DNA from: Amphimedon queenslandica
Taxonomy: Eukaryota; Porifera; Demospongiae; Haplosclerida; Niphatidae
DNA length: 38,401 nt
Reading direction: 5' to 3'
Assembly (NCBI RefSeq): GCF_000090795.2
Contig: NW_003546247.1
Coordinates: 682,219 to 720,619 of the forward strand
The notes under the pieces are model-generated. The model saw only the letters and a program-made list of their open reading frames with translations, had not been told where the DNA came from and searched no databases. Position numbers and translations under genes: made by a program. Positions 10,224 through 20,900 of the stretch are shown piece by piece. Position 1 is the stretch's first letter. The number at the start of each line of letters is the position of its first letter.

Positions 10224-10490
10224 TTGTGCCCTACCAACTGTCATAGTGTTCTGACTGTTCTCTTGTCTATAAACTGTTCACTATAGTTCCTAGCTCAACT
10301 TACATGACATTAGGATCCAGCCAGTGAGCCACCAGTGACCTGTGACCAGCACTAGCAGTGACAATAGTCACACCAGTCACCAGTGTTACAAACAAGGAAG
10401 TCTCCATTTTATTGTGGGCTCGGCTTTAATTAATAGCTAGATAAATAGACTACATGTAATTACCACACCCACATCACAATAGCTTAGGCC

Positions 10491-11220
10491 AGGAGCCCAT
10501 AAAAGAAAAAGGGAAGGGTAGGAGCGCACAACACCCACGCATTTAATTAAAATCACTGTAGCCTGCATATCCTAATGAGTTTACTATTTTTAGAACAAGG
10601 TAAACCACACCCGTTTAATAAAATGGCTACCAGTGTGAAGGTTGCTCTGAAAAAGAAGCTGTTTACATCTCAAGACACTGTACCAGCAACAGATTTATTG
10701 AAAGAACGTAAAAAGATAAGTATGCTACCCCAAAAATTCAGCTCTCTACAGTAAAGCCTTCTCTCAATCAAGTGCAAGTTGGTTGTATGAATGAAACTGA
10801 GTCTAGAGGACAATTAAGAGCTACAGCAAATCAGAATGCCCTTTAAATTAATAAAAATACCTTCATTACACAATATAAAGGGCCTGCTAACTCGCAGTTC
10901 TTAATTCTCTTTGAGATTTTCCATACTAAGACTTGCTGCACTTGATTGAGAGAAGGCTTTACTGTAAGGAGCTGAATTTTGGAGGTAGCATACTTATCTT
11001 TTTAAGTTCTTTCAATAAATCTGTTGCTGGTGCAGTGTCTTAAGATGTAAACAGCTTCTTTTTCAGAGCAACCTTCACACTAGTAGCCATTTTATTAAAC
11101 GGGTGTGGTTTACCTTGTTCTAAAAATAGTAAACTCATTAGGATATGCAGGCTACAGTGATTTTAATTAAATGCGTGGGTGTTGCGCTCCTACCCTTCCC
11201 TTTTTCTTTTATGGGCTCCT
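10491..11220. mobile_element. 730-bp palindromic (foldback) element
   Basis: The arms 10491-10776 and 10937-11220 are near-identical inverted copies, from AGGAGCCCATAAAAGAAAAAG to CTCTCAATCAAGTGCA, around a ~160-bp loop. The left arm contains an ATG at 10624 that opens a short frame (MATSVKVALKKKLFTSQDTV), with further open sequence after a frameshift running into the loop. The right arm carries the same sequence in reverse but with a stop (TAA in place of CAA). The arms must be young or gene-converted, since they differ at only a few sites. It lies just upstream of the hAT transposase. Confidence 0.85.
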
Positions 11221-11324
11221 GCTTAGGCATAAAGCTGTACTTGGCCATGATCATTAGTTAAACAATAAAATTCTTTAGTAAAGTGATATGCTTTGATGTC
11301 AATTTTAGTTCTTCAATCTGGTGA

Positions 11325-13750
11325 AATGTCTAAGCAATTATGGACTGTATGGTAGGATTTGGAAACTACTGGATCCAGCACAGCTAGTTCTAGTTCTACT
11401 CGTATCACTACACCTACTCAGAATTTAACTTGCAGGTAGAGCACTGTGTTATATTAGAAAAAAGTTGCTCTCCTTACTCCGCTGCATCTGGTTCTGAAGA
11501 AAAGAATGAGTGCTTGCATGAAGATCAGGAAATTGAAGATGATGCTCACAATATTGAGCAAGTAATGCCATCCACAGTAGAATCATCACTAGTAAGAAAG
11601 CCCAAGGGAGCTGACACATCTTCAGATATTGCTAGAAGGTCAAATGAAAAAATCCTTGTCAGTCGAAGATTCAATTCCCTTCAGTTTTTTTGAAAAAATG
11701 CAACAACAAGCATTTAATCCAATGTGGTATAAGTCATTTCCTTGGCTTGAATATTCTGTGTCGTCAGATGCTGCATATTGCTTTCCCTGCAGGACATTTA
11801 GATCTGATACTAGGTCTGGAAGATCAGAGTATCCAATCACTTTCACAGGATTTAGAAACTACAAAAATGCGATTGCAATAATTGGTATATTGTCACAACA
11901 CAATCATCGTGAATGTCACAGAGAGGCCATGATGACCCGGAAAGAATACACCAAGTACACCGACAAGCAAAGCTCTATTAAAGATAGAATTGATTCTGCA
12001 CAAAAGGAGGTAACATCAAAAAATTGTTATTATATTGTCACAGTTGCTTAAGTGTTAGTTCTTTGTGCCCAACAAAACCTAGCCATATGTGGACACAGAG
12101 AGTCTGAGACATCAGAAAACGGAGGTAATTTTGTAGCTATTTTATCATTAGTAGGAAAACATGACTTAATTTTCAAAGAAAATCTTTGACATGGTCCAAG
12201 CAATGCTACTTATGCTTCACCTCAGATTCAGAACACAATCTTGCAAATAATTGGCACCTTTTAAGGCAACGTGTTGCCCAAGCTGTACAAGAAACTAATA
12301 GCACTCCATACTCGTTGCTGAAACGAAAGTTGCTACTAAAGTGGAACAATTAGCTATAGTATTGCGCTATGCTGATTTGAGTACAGTATCGATATATGAT
12401 TGCTTCGTAAGCTTTATTCAAGCTGAAAACTTCACGGCTGAAGGAATATCTTCATATATCTTACACACTCAAGCAAAGTATCACCTGAATCCAAACTTTA
12501 TTGCATCACAAGGTTATGACAGGGCTTCTGTGATGGTTGGACATAGCACAGGAGTTCAAACACGTATCAAGACAGTAGCACCATACACCTTATATGTCCA
12601 TTGTGATGCACACTGTCTAAACCTATGTTCAGTGGACAGAAAGGCTGTTAATTATGCAAGTGAGTTTTTCACTCTGGTACATAACCATATGCTCCTGAAA
12701 GTGTCACTCTGTCCTTATGGACCAACAGACAAAATTATACCCAGGTAAACAGCATTGCCAATTATAGACACTGTCAGATAGCAAATGGGCCTGTTGCCAA
12801 GGAGGCATTAATGCTTTATGTTGCACATATGTTGCTGTGTTAGGTACACTGGAAAATGTTGTGAATGGAAATGATGGGAGAAAAGCTGCAGAAGCAAAAG
12901 GTATTCTACAAGTGAAGTTTGTCTTATGCCTAGTCAATTTTTACAGGGTTTTTCCTGTTTAAAAGGTTTGTCTCATGTCCTACAGAGTACAATTAATCTA
13001 TCTAAGGCAGCAGACCTTGTGTTGGCTACTATTGAAACATTCGGAGTGTCATTGCGATTCTGATCAGCAAAAGGTCTTGTTTTATACCCAAAGTATTGCT
13101 AAACTTCACTGCATTCCACTGTCTACTTACTCTACTGGCTGGCTTCAAAGGAGATCACAACTACCTAGCCGATATAACGACTCCACAGTTCAAAAGACAA
13201 TTGGATCTCGAGAAAGAGATGTATCTTTTGAAAGATATAAGGTGGAGTTCTGCCATCCTATGCTTCATGCTTTTTTTACTCAGTTAAATCTACGCTTCAC
13301 TGACAAGAACAGAACTATAATAAAATCTTTACAATCTTGTTGTCTGTCTTCATCTCATTTTCTCAATATAAGGAACTTAAAACCTATAATAATAGCATAC
13401 AACTTGAATCAGGAAGTTATTTCATCTGAAGTTCAGGTGGCTAAATGCACATTAGTGGGAAAATCAATAGAAGATATCAACAATGTACTGATGGAGCTAG
13501 TTCTTTTGCGGGATGCATTTCCAACATATGTTCATTTCTTATACGAACTATATTATCGGTCACTACTGCAAAGTGTGAAATGTCCTTCAGTGCTCATCAA
13601 GACATACTTAAGATTGTCAATATCAGCTAACAGATTGAATCATTTGGCAATAATTGCCTTTTAAAGAGACATTGCAAATGATTTAAAGTTACATTATATG
13701 ATACATGAATTTGGAAAAGATGATAGAAGTATAAACATTTACTTTAGCAA
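11325..13750 (+). pseudogene. ZMYM1-like hAT transposase (TTF finger, DUF4371, hAT dimerisation), decayed
   Basis: The blocks follow the ZMYM1/hAT order. N-terminus: MSKQLWTVW from the ATG at 11325 and an acidic linker. TTF-type zinc finger: FNPMWYKSFPWLEYSVSSDA, then YCFPCRTF and an HNHRECH (11690-11920). DUF4371/RNase-H core: AQQNLAICGHRES, NATYASPQIQNTIL, then LVAETKVATKVEQLAIVLRYADL, SQGYDRASVM and VHCDAHCLNL (12060-12650). C-terminus: LPSRYNDSTVQKTIGSRE, VEFCHPMLHAFF and CTLVGKSIEDINNVLMELV, then a degraded hAT dimerisation segment (IKTYLRLSISANRLNHLAIIAF). The first catalytic Asp (family ILADETKD) is Ala here, GCT at 12317-12319. At least five frameshifts or stops separate the blocks. 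It probably mobilised the 5137-14590 element in the past. Confidence 0.82.
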
Positions 13751-13788
13751 AAATTAAAAAAATTTCAAATTTAAATTTACATTATGTA

Positions 13789-14346
13789 CTGTAGGTCGGG
13801 TTATATTTGCAGCTGCTAATATTCGCGATTTTATCCCACGGCTAGCAATTGCCATAGCAACTAGATGCTATTTTAATTGAAAACGGCGCGTTATTGAAGC
13901 ACAGCACCCGATTGCAGTGTTCTTGGGTGTCATTGCTGTTACTAATCCTTGGACTCTTTGAAGCTGTTTTAGCCAGTTCTTTTCAGAAATACTCTACTCG
14001 CTCTGCCTCACCGTGTCTTGGGACTCTCCACCCATTCTAGTTAGTGTTTATTGATTTGGGTGTGGCTTATAATGATGACCGACCGGCCAGCAGTGATTTT
14101 GTAGCAAAGAACTCGAAGGTAGCGGTCCATCTATACAAGAAGATAACAGATACAGAACTGGAGTCTGGATGGCTCTACTCAAACTGCTCAAGAGTAGCTA
14201 ATTAGCTGCTGAACACTGTAATTGTATTAACACGTGGTCCGTTGTCATAGCAACAATCAATTTGTTTCCATGGTATTTAATTGAACTTCTTTATTAGTAT
14301 TTATCACCACGAATATTAGCAGCCGCGAATATAACCCGACCTACGG
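13789..14346. mobile_element. MITE with mariner-like TA target site
   Basis: The 558-bp insert starts CTGTAGGTCGGGTTATATTTGC and ends with the inverted GCGAATATAACCCGACCTACGG. The imperfect TIR is about 45 bp, extending to GCTGCTAATATTCG. A TA lies on each side (13787-13788 and 14347-14348), as for Tc1/mariner-type MITEs. No ORF is recognised. It sits between the hAT transposase and the putative right hAT end. Confidence 0.75.
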
Positions 14347-14573
14347 TATACTGTATGATGATTCCTGTCTAATTCCTGCTGTGGAAGGCTGCTCTTGTAG
14401 TCACATGGAAGTTATTATAATTATTTTTAACATTATCTATGTTCAGTGAAAAACCATCGAAAATGTCATTCTGCTCATGACAAAAGGGGCGTGACCAAAA
14501 TTGCAGCGTGCTTTGCTCAGCATTTACTCTGCCCTGTCCCTCTTGTCCATAATTTGCCCCACAACCATCATAA

Positions 14574-14590
14574 CACTGGCTACGCCACTG
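14574..14590 (-). repeat. Right terminal inverted repeat of the hAT-type element
   Basis: CACTGGCTACGCCACTG followed by TTACAGAA. Inverted, it matches 5137-5153 at 16/17 positions; GTGGGGCA follows inward (14555-14562 on the minus strand). Confidence 0.65.
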
Positions 14591-14598
14591 TTACAGAA

Positions 14599-15862
14599 CA
14601 GTTAAGCATGTTCATTTTGAATTAAAGACACAAGTTATGAACGTAATGAACAGTAAAGTGGCTCAAAATGGTAGTGAGTGTGAGGAAACTCGCCAACTCT
14701 AAAACATCATTCATATTCATGAGTAGATGTATAATAGACAAGGATGACACCACTTTATCCTCACAAACATAGGTGAATTTACAATGTGGCACTAGCGCTG
14801 ACATTACATTGACTGGAGTTTAATTTCAATCATCTCCAGCATAAAGCATGCCACTAAAGTAAAAATTGCAAATCCTTCATAAAAAGTGACAAAATACTTG
14901 CCTAACATGACAATGTGAAACTACTCTTACCATCACCTTCCTCTGTTTCAAGAGCATCAGTTTACCCTGATGAAGATGATGAAGCATCTTTATTAGTGAC
15001 GGTAGATATATTACGTCTTTCTTTTCAGTTGGAATTGGTGGGTCACTTGATGATTCAAATGTCGAAAAGTCAAATAAAAGTTTGGAAATTTTTATCTCGT
15101 GACACATATGTACCTGGAAACGCCACTTATCAAAAGCAGACTTTGGGCTGACACGAAAATAGAGTGAACAAGCGAACAATACTAGTGGCACTTACACTTT
15201 ACAAGGAATAGCATGTGGAACTCATAAGTAATATGTTTTTATAGTGTCAAGTAACATGCAAGTAAAAGCTTTATGGGAGGTTTTGTGAGACCGGTATAAA
15301 ATCATGCTTAGGCTGTAGCAACAGATTTTAGTACCAATGGCTATATAAAAAGTAATCAATGAAAAAAAAAGAGTAACATACAACATCAAAAGGAACATCT
15401 CCGGTTTCTAAGTCTATCCAGGACAATTTGTGGCGTGGTCTGAGAAAATTTACCTTAAAACAAAAAATTTCGAAAATGATATTATATCAAAAAATTGCTC
15501 TTACGATTCTCTATCAATTGGTGCTTGTTGCGCGTCAATGCGGCTTACCTATCTTGAGTTATAAGCCTTTGTATATTGTTGTTCCAAGCAAGAAGTGCAG
15601 AAATTGCTGTAAAACCAATTTTTAATGTTTACTTTTACTTTCTGTGTTACAAATGACATCATATGACTGATCACATGACCATACAAGTTTAAAATGGACA
15701 AAAAGTTGCTTGAAAGTGTTGCTACTTAAAGCTCTCATTCTATCATTGTTTAGGATAAAGACAAAGATAAGCTTTATAGTCAGTGTCATTGTTAGAGTGG
15801 TTGGAGCATTCTTATTTTGTAGGCACTCAATAAAAATATGTAGCGTATTGAGTGCACGAGAT
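14599..15862. other. Intergenic stretch between two transposons
   Basis: Nothing is clearly recognised. A 104-codon minus-strand open stretch (14877-15191) contains SAFDKWRFQVHMCHEIKISK and an acidic/Ser run in an overlapping frame; it could be a short exon of an unknown gene but matches no family I know. Confidence 0.4.
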
Positions 15863-15870
15863 TTAGGTTG

Positions 15871-15945
15871 AATGGTTGGTATAACTGGGACAGGGACGGG
15901 ACATTATCAGTAAAACTGGGACTGGGACTGGGACTGGGACATGGA
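15871..15945 (+). repeat. Left TIR of the MULE-like element
   Basis: It contains GGGACAGGGACGGGACATTA, then CAGTAAAACTGGGAC and three more ACTGGG units (GGGACT hexamer array 15919-15942). It is the inverted counterpart of 20801-20892. Confidence 0.8.
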
Positions 15946-16526
15946 AGTAGATAGCAAGACCTCGAGCAACGCGGACTTACAATGGACATCAATCAAGGGT
16001 AAAAGGCTAGAGGCAAAGTCCAAAAGCACTGCTTTTTATTGTTATACTAAGAGATGACTATAACTAAAAAATCACTACAAAGAAATAGCTAGTATTAAAG
16101 CTCAAATTCATGATTAATTTGAGTCATAAATTTCAGTGCAGAATGTAAATTGGGCATGAGTACAAACAATTCTAATGAGAAAGAAAGTAATAAGCATAAG
16201 AGCTGTAAATTATCTAAGCTGAGCTCCACAATTCTCTGTTGAACCAAGGCCATTGTAGAAAAATTTATTTCCATGCCAGTTGATTACGGCAGTAAAATAC
16301 ATCGCAGTATGCAATGAAAATCCAGCTTATCTGTATATTTGATCAAATGCAATAATTACTCTAGGCAGCTGTTTGCACTGGTAACAATACAATAGGGCTA
16401 CATTAAAAGGTATCATCTATGGGTTGTCATAATTGAACTTAGCCTCAGTTACAGTAGGTTGACCATGACATTCATTAAAAATATTGTTTTTTCTTTGTTG
16501 TCCTTGTCCATCACAGTTATGTGACT

Positions 16527-18140
16527 TTAATCCCCATAATGCACCATTAGGTGGTTGGTAAAGAAATTTGCCACAACATGTCCGAAAAAAGTCTCTTGAG
16601 TGAGAAAAATTTTTTTCACTTGATCGGTTAGCTCATTAGAGAAGTTAAAACTGAAGTGACATATTCTTCTGACTTTGTCTTCTGTATGTGGACAATGACA
16701 GGAGGGACATTTCTTTGTAACACTAATACTCCATACATGTTTCAGAAAAGATAAAGTCTTACCAAACTCATGCCCAAAAACTGCTTGCAATAACATTTGA
16801 TGCCATGTGCATGTGCTTCCGAATTGCAACTTTTCCTTCGTCTATGCTTCCAGGCATCATCAACCTTAATCCTGCCTTAAGTACTTTTTCAAATTCAATT
16901 TTTCCAATCCTTAAAATAAAATCTGCGTCCTGTTGGCAGTGTAGAAGAAGCACAGTGTAGAAATTGTCAAATGTATATGTGTCAGAGAATCCAGAAACTT
17001 TCTAAGGAATAGTCAGTGGTACCTGACATGAGATACATACAAAATCATCTTTACGTCCTGGAACATTAAGTACACAGGCTTTCAAACAATACCTATGGTA
17101 CCAGATACCACATAAACAACACTGGTATATGTTGAACTCTTTCTGTTGATCTCCAAAGATAGCTTTAGATGTCGTGTCATCAAGCCATGTTGTCATGCAG
17201 AAGCACAACATATCAGCTTGCATGAGTTATGTTTTAGAACAGTCTAATTTTGTCACCTCATACAGAAATTTTGTAACTTCTTCATGCATAAAAATCATTA
17301 TGTCTTACTCTATGAAGTTGGCGTCTGGTGTAATCCTGTTCACACATTAAGTGATGGATCAGCAAAAGATAATACTATTATCACGGCAGAAAATTCATCA
17401 GCTAATTGGTCATTAAGTACAGTCCCCATAATATTAACATTTAAAGCACCACATAAATGCCTGATTGCAGTGGGAGCATAATAGCATAGTTCTTGGATAT
17501 CAGGATGTGAATATGGTGATATGACCTAATGAATATGTGAATATACTGAAAGTAATCATAATTGTGACATACCTCTATAGTTGGAATATTTTGATCATTA
17601 ATTCTCTTCAGAATAACTATTTGATTAGATCTTCATATATTCATTAGGTCATATCCCCATATTCAAATCCTGATATCCAATAACTATGCTATCACGCTGC
17701 CACTGCAATCAGGCATTTGTGTGGTGCTTTAAATGCTAATATTATGGGACTGTACTTAAAGACCAATTGTGACGCACCTCTACAGTTGGAACATTTTGAT
17801 CATTAATTTTCTTCAGATTAACTATTTGATTAGATCTTTGTGTCTGAATGACAATAATTGTAACTTCATCAAGATTTCTAATCTCCAGTCAAACCGTACA
17901 TTGCCGGATATGCTAATGCCAGGAAATATGTTCTTACTTTGTTCAAACTTGTGTTACAGATGTACGAATGCAACAACTTTATCAGGATAAATTAAATGAA
18001 CTTTTTGCAAGAAATCTTCCCATGACACTTGACCAGAGCAAAAAAGTCGATCCACCTTTACATTCGAGGATCGTGCACTTAGCAATTTAGTAGAGAATGG
18101 ACGGTAGTAATGCACCTGAGTAGTTTCTATAAAAAGTAAT
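16527..18140 (-). pseudogene. C-terminal part of MULE-like protein: PHD-like finger and conserved tail
   Basis: Minus-strand exons follow the SWIM part. A first block near 18135-17945 reads VHYYRPFSTKLLSARS, then SGQVSWEDFLQKVHLIYPDKVVAFVHL. Near 17880-17770, LDEVTIIVIQTQRSNQIVNLKKINDQ can be read. At 17223-17002 a finger of PHD type appears: CFC...CCLCGIWYHRYCL...FVCISC. A tail follows (LLLHCQQDADFILRIGKIEFEKVLKAGLRLMM near 16960-16840, then SFLKHVWSISVTKKCPSCHC near 16745). I recall the same tail in cnidarian and sponge SWIM/PHD proteins. Frameshifts separate the last blocks. Its role is presumably DNA or chromatin binding by the transposase (inferred). Confidence 0.6.
17405..17838. repeat. 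Inverted duplication interleaved with a direct repeat (A-B-A'-B)
   Basis: Block A (17405-17545, TAATTGGTCATTAAGTACAGTCCC ... CCTAATGAATATGTGAA) is repeated in inverse at 17633-17765. Block B (17563-17631, GTGACATACCTCTATAGTTGGAATATTTTGATCATTAATT) is repeated directly at 17769-17838. The second B lies in coding sequence of the MULE gene and is the likely original. Confidence 0.8.
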
Positions 18141-18492
18141 AATAAGTATTCGAAAAGATAAAATGATTATACCAATATTGAATAAAATGTTGTCTTCATT
18201 AGCTCCCATATGTTGCCATTCCCTGGACCAATACCTACAATGCATTCACAATGAATATACATCACTCTAAACCATTTAACTTGCAACCCTTTTTGAGTAT
18301 TACAGCTCTGAACTTTTTTGCTGCCTTCTACAAATGTACATTAATCAGAATTTTAAGTATTTGAGGCACTATATGGTCATACCTTGCTGCTGAGTATTGT
18401 CATCAAAATAGCTCAGAACACCATCATTAACTTATATTAAAATAGAATTTCATAACTGGATATTGCTAGTGATTATTTAATGAATATTTTGC

Positions 18493-18517
18493 AATTATTA
18501 TTATTATTATTATTATT
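18493..18517 (+). repeat. (ATT)n microsatellite
   Basis: About eight uninterrupted ATT units inside the MULE-like element. Confidence 0.9.
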
Positions 18518-18737
18518 GGTTGGGCCACATTAATCTTATTCATTATGTATTCTTACATCACTACACATACATATACATGTAAATATCTTGTCATAGGTTT
18601 TGTGCATACAAGCTCATCCTGCTGTGATTGATAGATTAGTATTAAACAGCACTATCTTTATCTTTAAATTTGTATTATAATAAGAAGCTCATTAGTACAA
18701 CTTCATGAAACCATATACCTTCAGTAATCTTCTCATA

Positions 18738-20649
18738 TCAATGACAAACACTGTTAGTTTTATGTCCTTTGGCAGAATTCTTTGTAATTACATAAAATAA
18801 TTGTTCATGATATTGCACACTAATAATAACATATACCCGAGTCTTAATTGGCGTCTTCTTTTCTGGGTTTTTTCCTGCCAGACAGTTTCTCTTTTTCCTC
18901 CTGTTCTGCTCAAACAGTATTGACATATTTGGTTTTTGTATATGCTCCACAGTTTGACCAATCATCAATCTGCATGCCATAATGTGGTAACACATTTTTT
19001 TAGCGGCACAGGAACAGCTTTCTTTTGAAAGAATAGTAACAGCAAAAGGTTTTGTTCCATCAAGACTTCGAACCAGCCAGCAGGCTGCCGATCAGTCTGA
19101 GATGACTGACATAACTGCTGACAACTGCCTTTTGCTCATTCTACAATTTCCTTTGGATCAATACATTTTACTAATTAAGGCATTACTGTTGGGTCACGCT
19201 TATATGATGAATATTCGTCAGCAATATCTAGAGATCCACATTGATGTATTCTTTGCAATACTTCTCGTTCATGATGAAACAGTGAAACACATATAACATC
19301 CAACGAAATACTCTTCCAATTCTGCAGACTGTGTAACACGGCATTCATAGATTCAGATGCATTATTAGTAATGCCATCGCTAGAATTACGCAATCCAGCA
19401 GACCTTGGTACCCAAATTGCAGAATGACTCTTAAATGTTGGAATAAGCTTGTTTTTAAAATACTATTCAACAGCGTTGTTCTTTTTAAAGAATGGTGATA
19501 TTTTCAAGCTCTCCCACAACTGACCAAACTCAACCTTAGACGATTCACTCAACAGTTTAAAAGCATTTGCAAAGTAGCTTATTTCTGTAGCAGTACAGTT
19601 TGCCGTTTGCTTTAAATAATATGCAGATCTCTTTTATATGGTTCCAACAGAAAGCATGTAAACCAGCTGAAAAAATTACTGATAAATGAAACTCTTGGTC
19701 GGTAATGATTATTATCCTTTTAGTAGCTAATAGTAGTACGTTTTTCTGAATGCATTAAAAAAAGTCAACATGATTATCATGAAATTTTCTAGAATGTATA
19801 AAGAAAGCAAATGACATCACAGGATTCTTCTTAAAAGCATGTGTCTGAATGTGACTGTTGATAAATAAAAGTCTACTAATACGAAATTCTCTTGATATCT
19901 CTTTTCTAAAGTTGAATACATCTCGAGGTGCATCAATAGAGTGTCTGGGGCCACCAACACTTTCATTTACCATGGTTCATTATATGTTTCATCGCATCAG
20001 CATTGGGTTTTTGTCCAAAACCTTTAACAAACATAAATTAAGGTATAAACAGTTAATTGCAATATACCTTATCTTTAATATGAGGTGCTGAACAAATAAA
20101 TGGTCTACTTATCATCTTCGAATTATGGTGCGCAAAATTTTTAAATACTATATTATCACCAATGTAGTCAGTCATATAAAGTTGTCCAATACCAAAGTAT
20201 TCATGTCTCTTAAAGCGTTTATCTCCATGTCTATCATCAGAATCAACATCAACAATGCTGCTTTTCCTATAAATCGTAGCACCTCATGTGTGACGTCATG
20301 GCCGAGTGCCTTGGTGATGCCATTTATGTTGATCACATCTAAAAATATAGACCTAGCTAATTTAGCAATAGATGTAATGATTGGCAACATTGTATCATTA
20401 TGTGTGCACTTTACACAAGCCTCAGTTTCTTCTTTTTCATTTCCCATTGCCATTAATTGTAACCAAGATCAAATAAAGAAACTGTAGCTCCTGGAGGTTG
20501 AACAGGTGGAAGAGAACTATATTACCAACATGCTCCCTCGTAGCCTTACAAAAAATGTCATAAACTTTAGATACAGGCAAAGTGTCAATTGCTTCTGTCA
20601 TGATTGGCCTTACATCATCTTCAGTATCCACCAGATTATTATTATACAT
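18738..20649 (-). pseudogene. MULE-like transposase: catalytic core and SWIM finger
   Basis: From right to left: a possible N-terminal block (DDVRPIMTEAIDTLPVSKVYD near 20600, ACVKCTHNDTMLPIITSIAKLARSIF near 20410); a core with YQENFVLVDFYLSTVTFRHMLL near 19890, then (frameshifted) NPVMSFAFFIHSRKFHDNHVDFF, KRIIIITDQEFHLSVIFSAGLHAFCW near 19650-19720; NNASESMNAVLHSLQNWKSISLDVICVSLFHHERE near 19290-19365; and a SWIM zinc finger CSCAAKKMCYHIMAC near 18975-19018, preceded by WLVRSLDGTKPFAVTIL. SWIM plus MULE core is the classic combination in Mutator-like transposases. In the first block the residue I align with the first catalytic Asp (YDTTF) is Gln (YQENF). Multiple stops and frameshifts make it non-functional. 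Confidence 0.7.
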
Positions 20650-20800
20650 GCTGGCATAGATCTATGTACAGTTTATCTGATGTCAATAGCAAGCTTATAC
20701 ATTCAAGCAAGATATGCTCTTCCCTGTCACCATTCATTATTCAAGCGTGTACACTGCACACTGTCCGGTACTGTATTTTTCCGTCTCCGTCTGCAAAGTC

Positions 20801-20892
20801 CCTATCCTGGTTTTACTTATAATGTCCCGTCCCTGTCCTGGTTTTACTATTAATGTCCCGTCCCATGTTCCATCCCTGTTTTACCAACTCCC
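20801..20892 (-). repeat. Right TIR of the MULE-like element
   Basis: It contains two copies of the unit TGGTTTTACT-TTAATGTCCCGTCCC and ends CCAACTCCC, directly before TTAGGTTG. It is the inverse of the left TIR. Confidence 0.8.
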
Positions 20893-20900
20893 TTAGGTTG

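Larger units (their letters stand above)
5129..14598 (+). mobile_element. Putative 9.45-kb hAT-type composite transposon with DUF6589 and RecQ cargo
   Basis: The left end at 5137 reads CAGTGGCCTAGCCAGTG; the right end at 14590 is the inverted CAGTGGCGTAGCCAGTG (16/17 identical). Both are followed inward, after 9 and 11 bp, by GTGGGGCA. The 8-bp flanks are TTACTGAA (5129-5136) and TTACAGAA (14591-14598), a 7/8 match of the length hAT elements produce. CAG-starting TIRs are also hAT-like. Inside are a DUF6589 gene, a convergent RecQ-like helicase, a large palindrome, a ZMYM1-like hAT transposase near the right end and a TA-flanked MITE. The ends and TSD are seen; that all of it once moved as one unit is inference. 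The alternative is two unrelated elements whose ends happen to match. Confidence 0.55.
15863..20900 (-). mobile_element. Complete decayed MULE-like DNA transposon with TIRs and 8-bp TSD
   Basis: The element spans 15871-20892 (5.02 kb) and is flanked by identical 8-bp direct repeats TTAGGTTG (15863-15870 and 20893-20900). The 8-bp TSD fits Mutator-like elements. The left end reads AATGGTTGGTATAACTGGGACAGG, and the right end, inverted, GGGAGTTGGTAAAACAGGGATGG. Both continue into GGGACGGGACATTAT-AGTAAAAC units, giving imperfect, repeat-built TIRs of about 75-95 bp. All recognised coding blocks within (MULE-type transposase, SWIM finger, PHD-like finger) are on the minus strand. Confidence 0.82.

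Noticed and set aside
10305..10409. Possible first exon of the RecQ-like gene (minus strand, METSLFVTLVTGVT... with a GTAAGTTG donor that splices in frame to the exon at 10050)
   Set aside because: It would place the inverted-repeat arm 10126-10223 inside an intron and the exon outside the cassette. A 35-codon hydrophobic start unrelated to helicases may arise by chance, and the CCAGTG-rich composition suggests repeat DNA. Kept as a caveat to the cassette boundary.
10273..10440. Right terminus of a separate DUF6589/RecQ transposon
   Set aside because: Weak alignment of GAACAGT and nearby sequence to the left end at 5135, but no clean TIR start or target duplication could be fixed.
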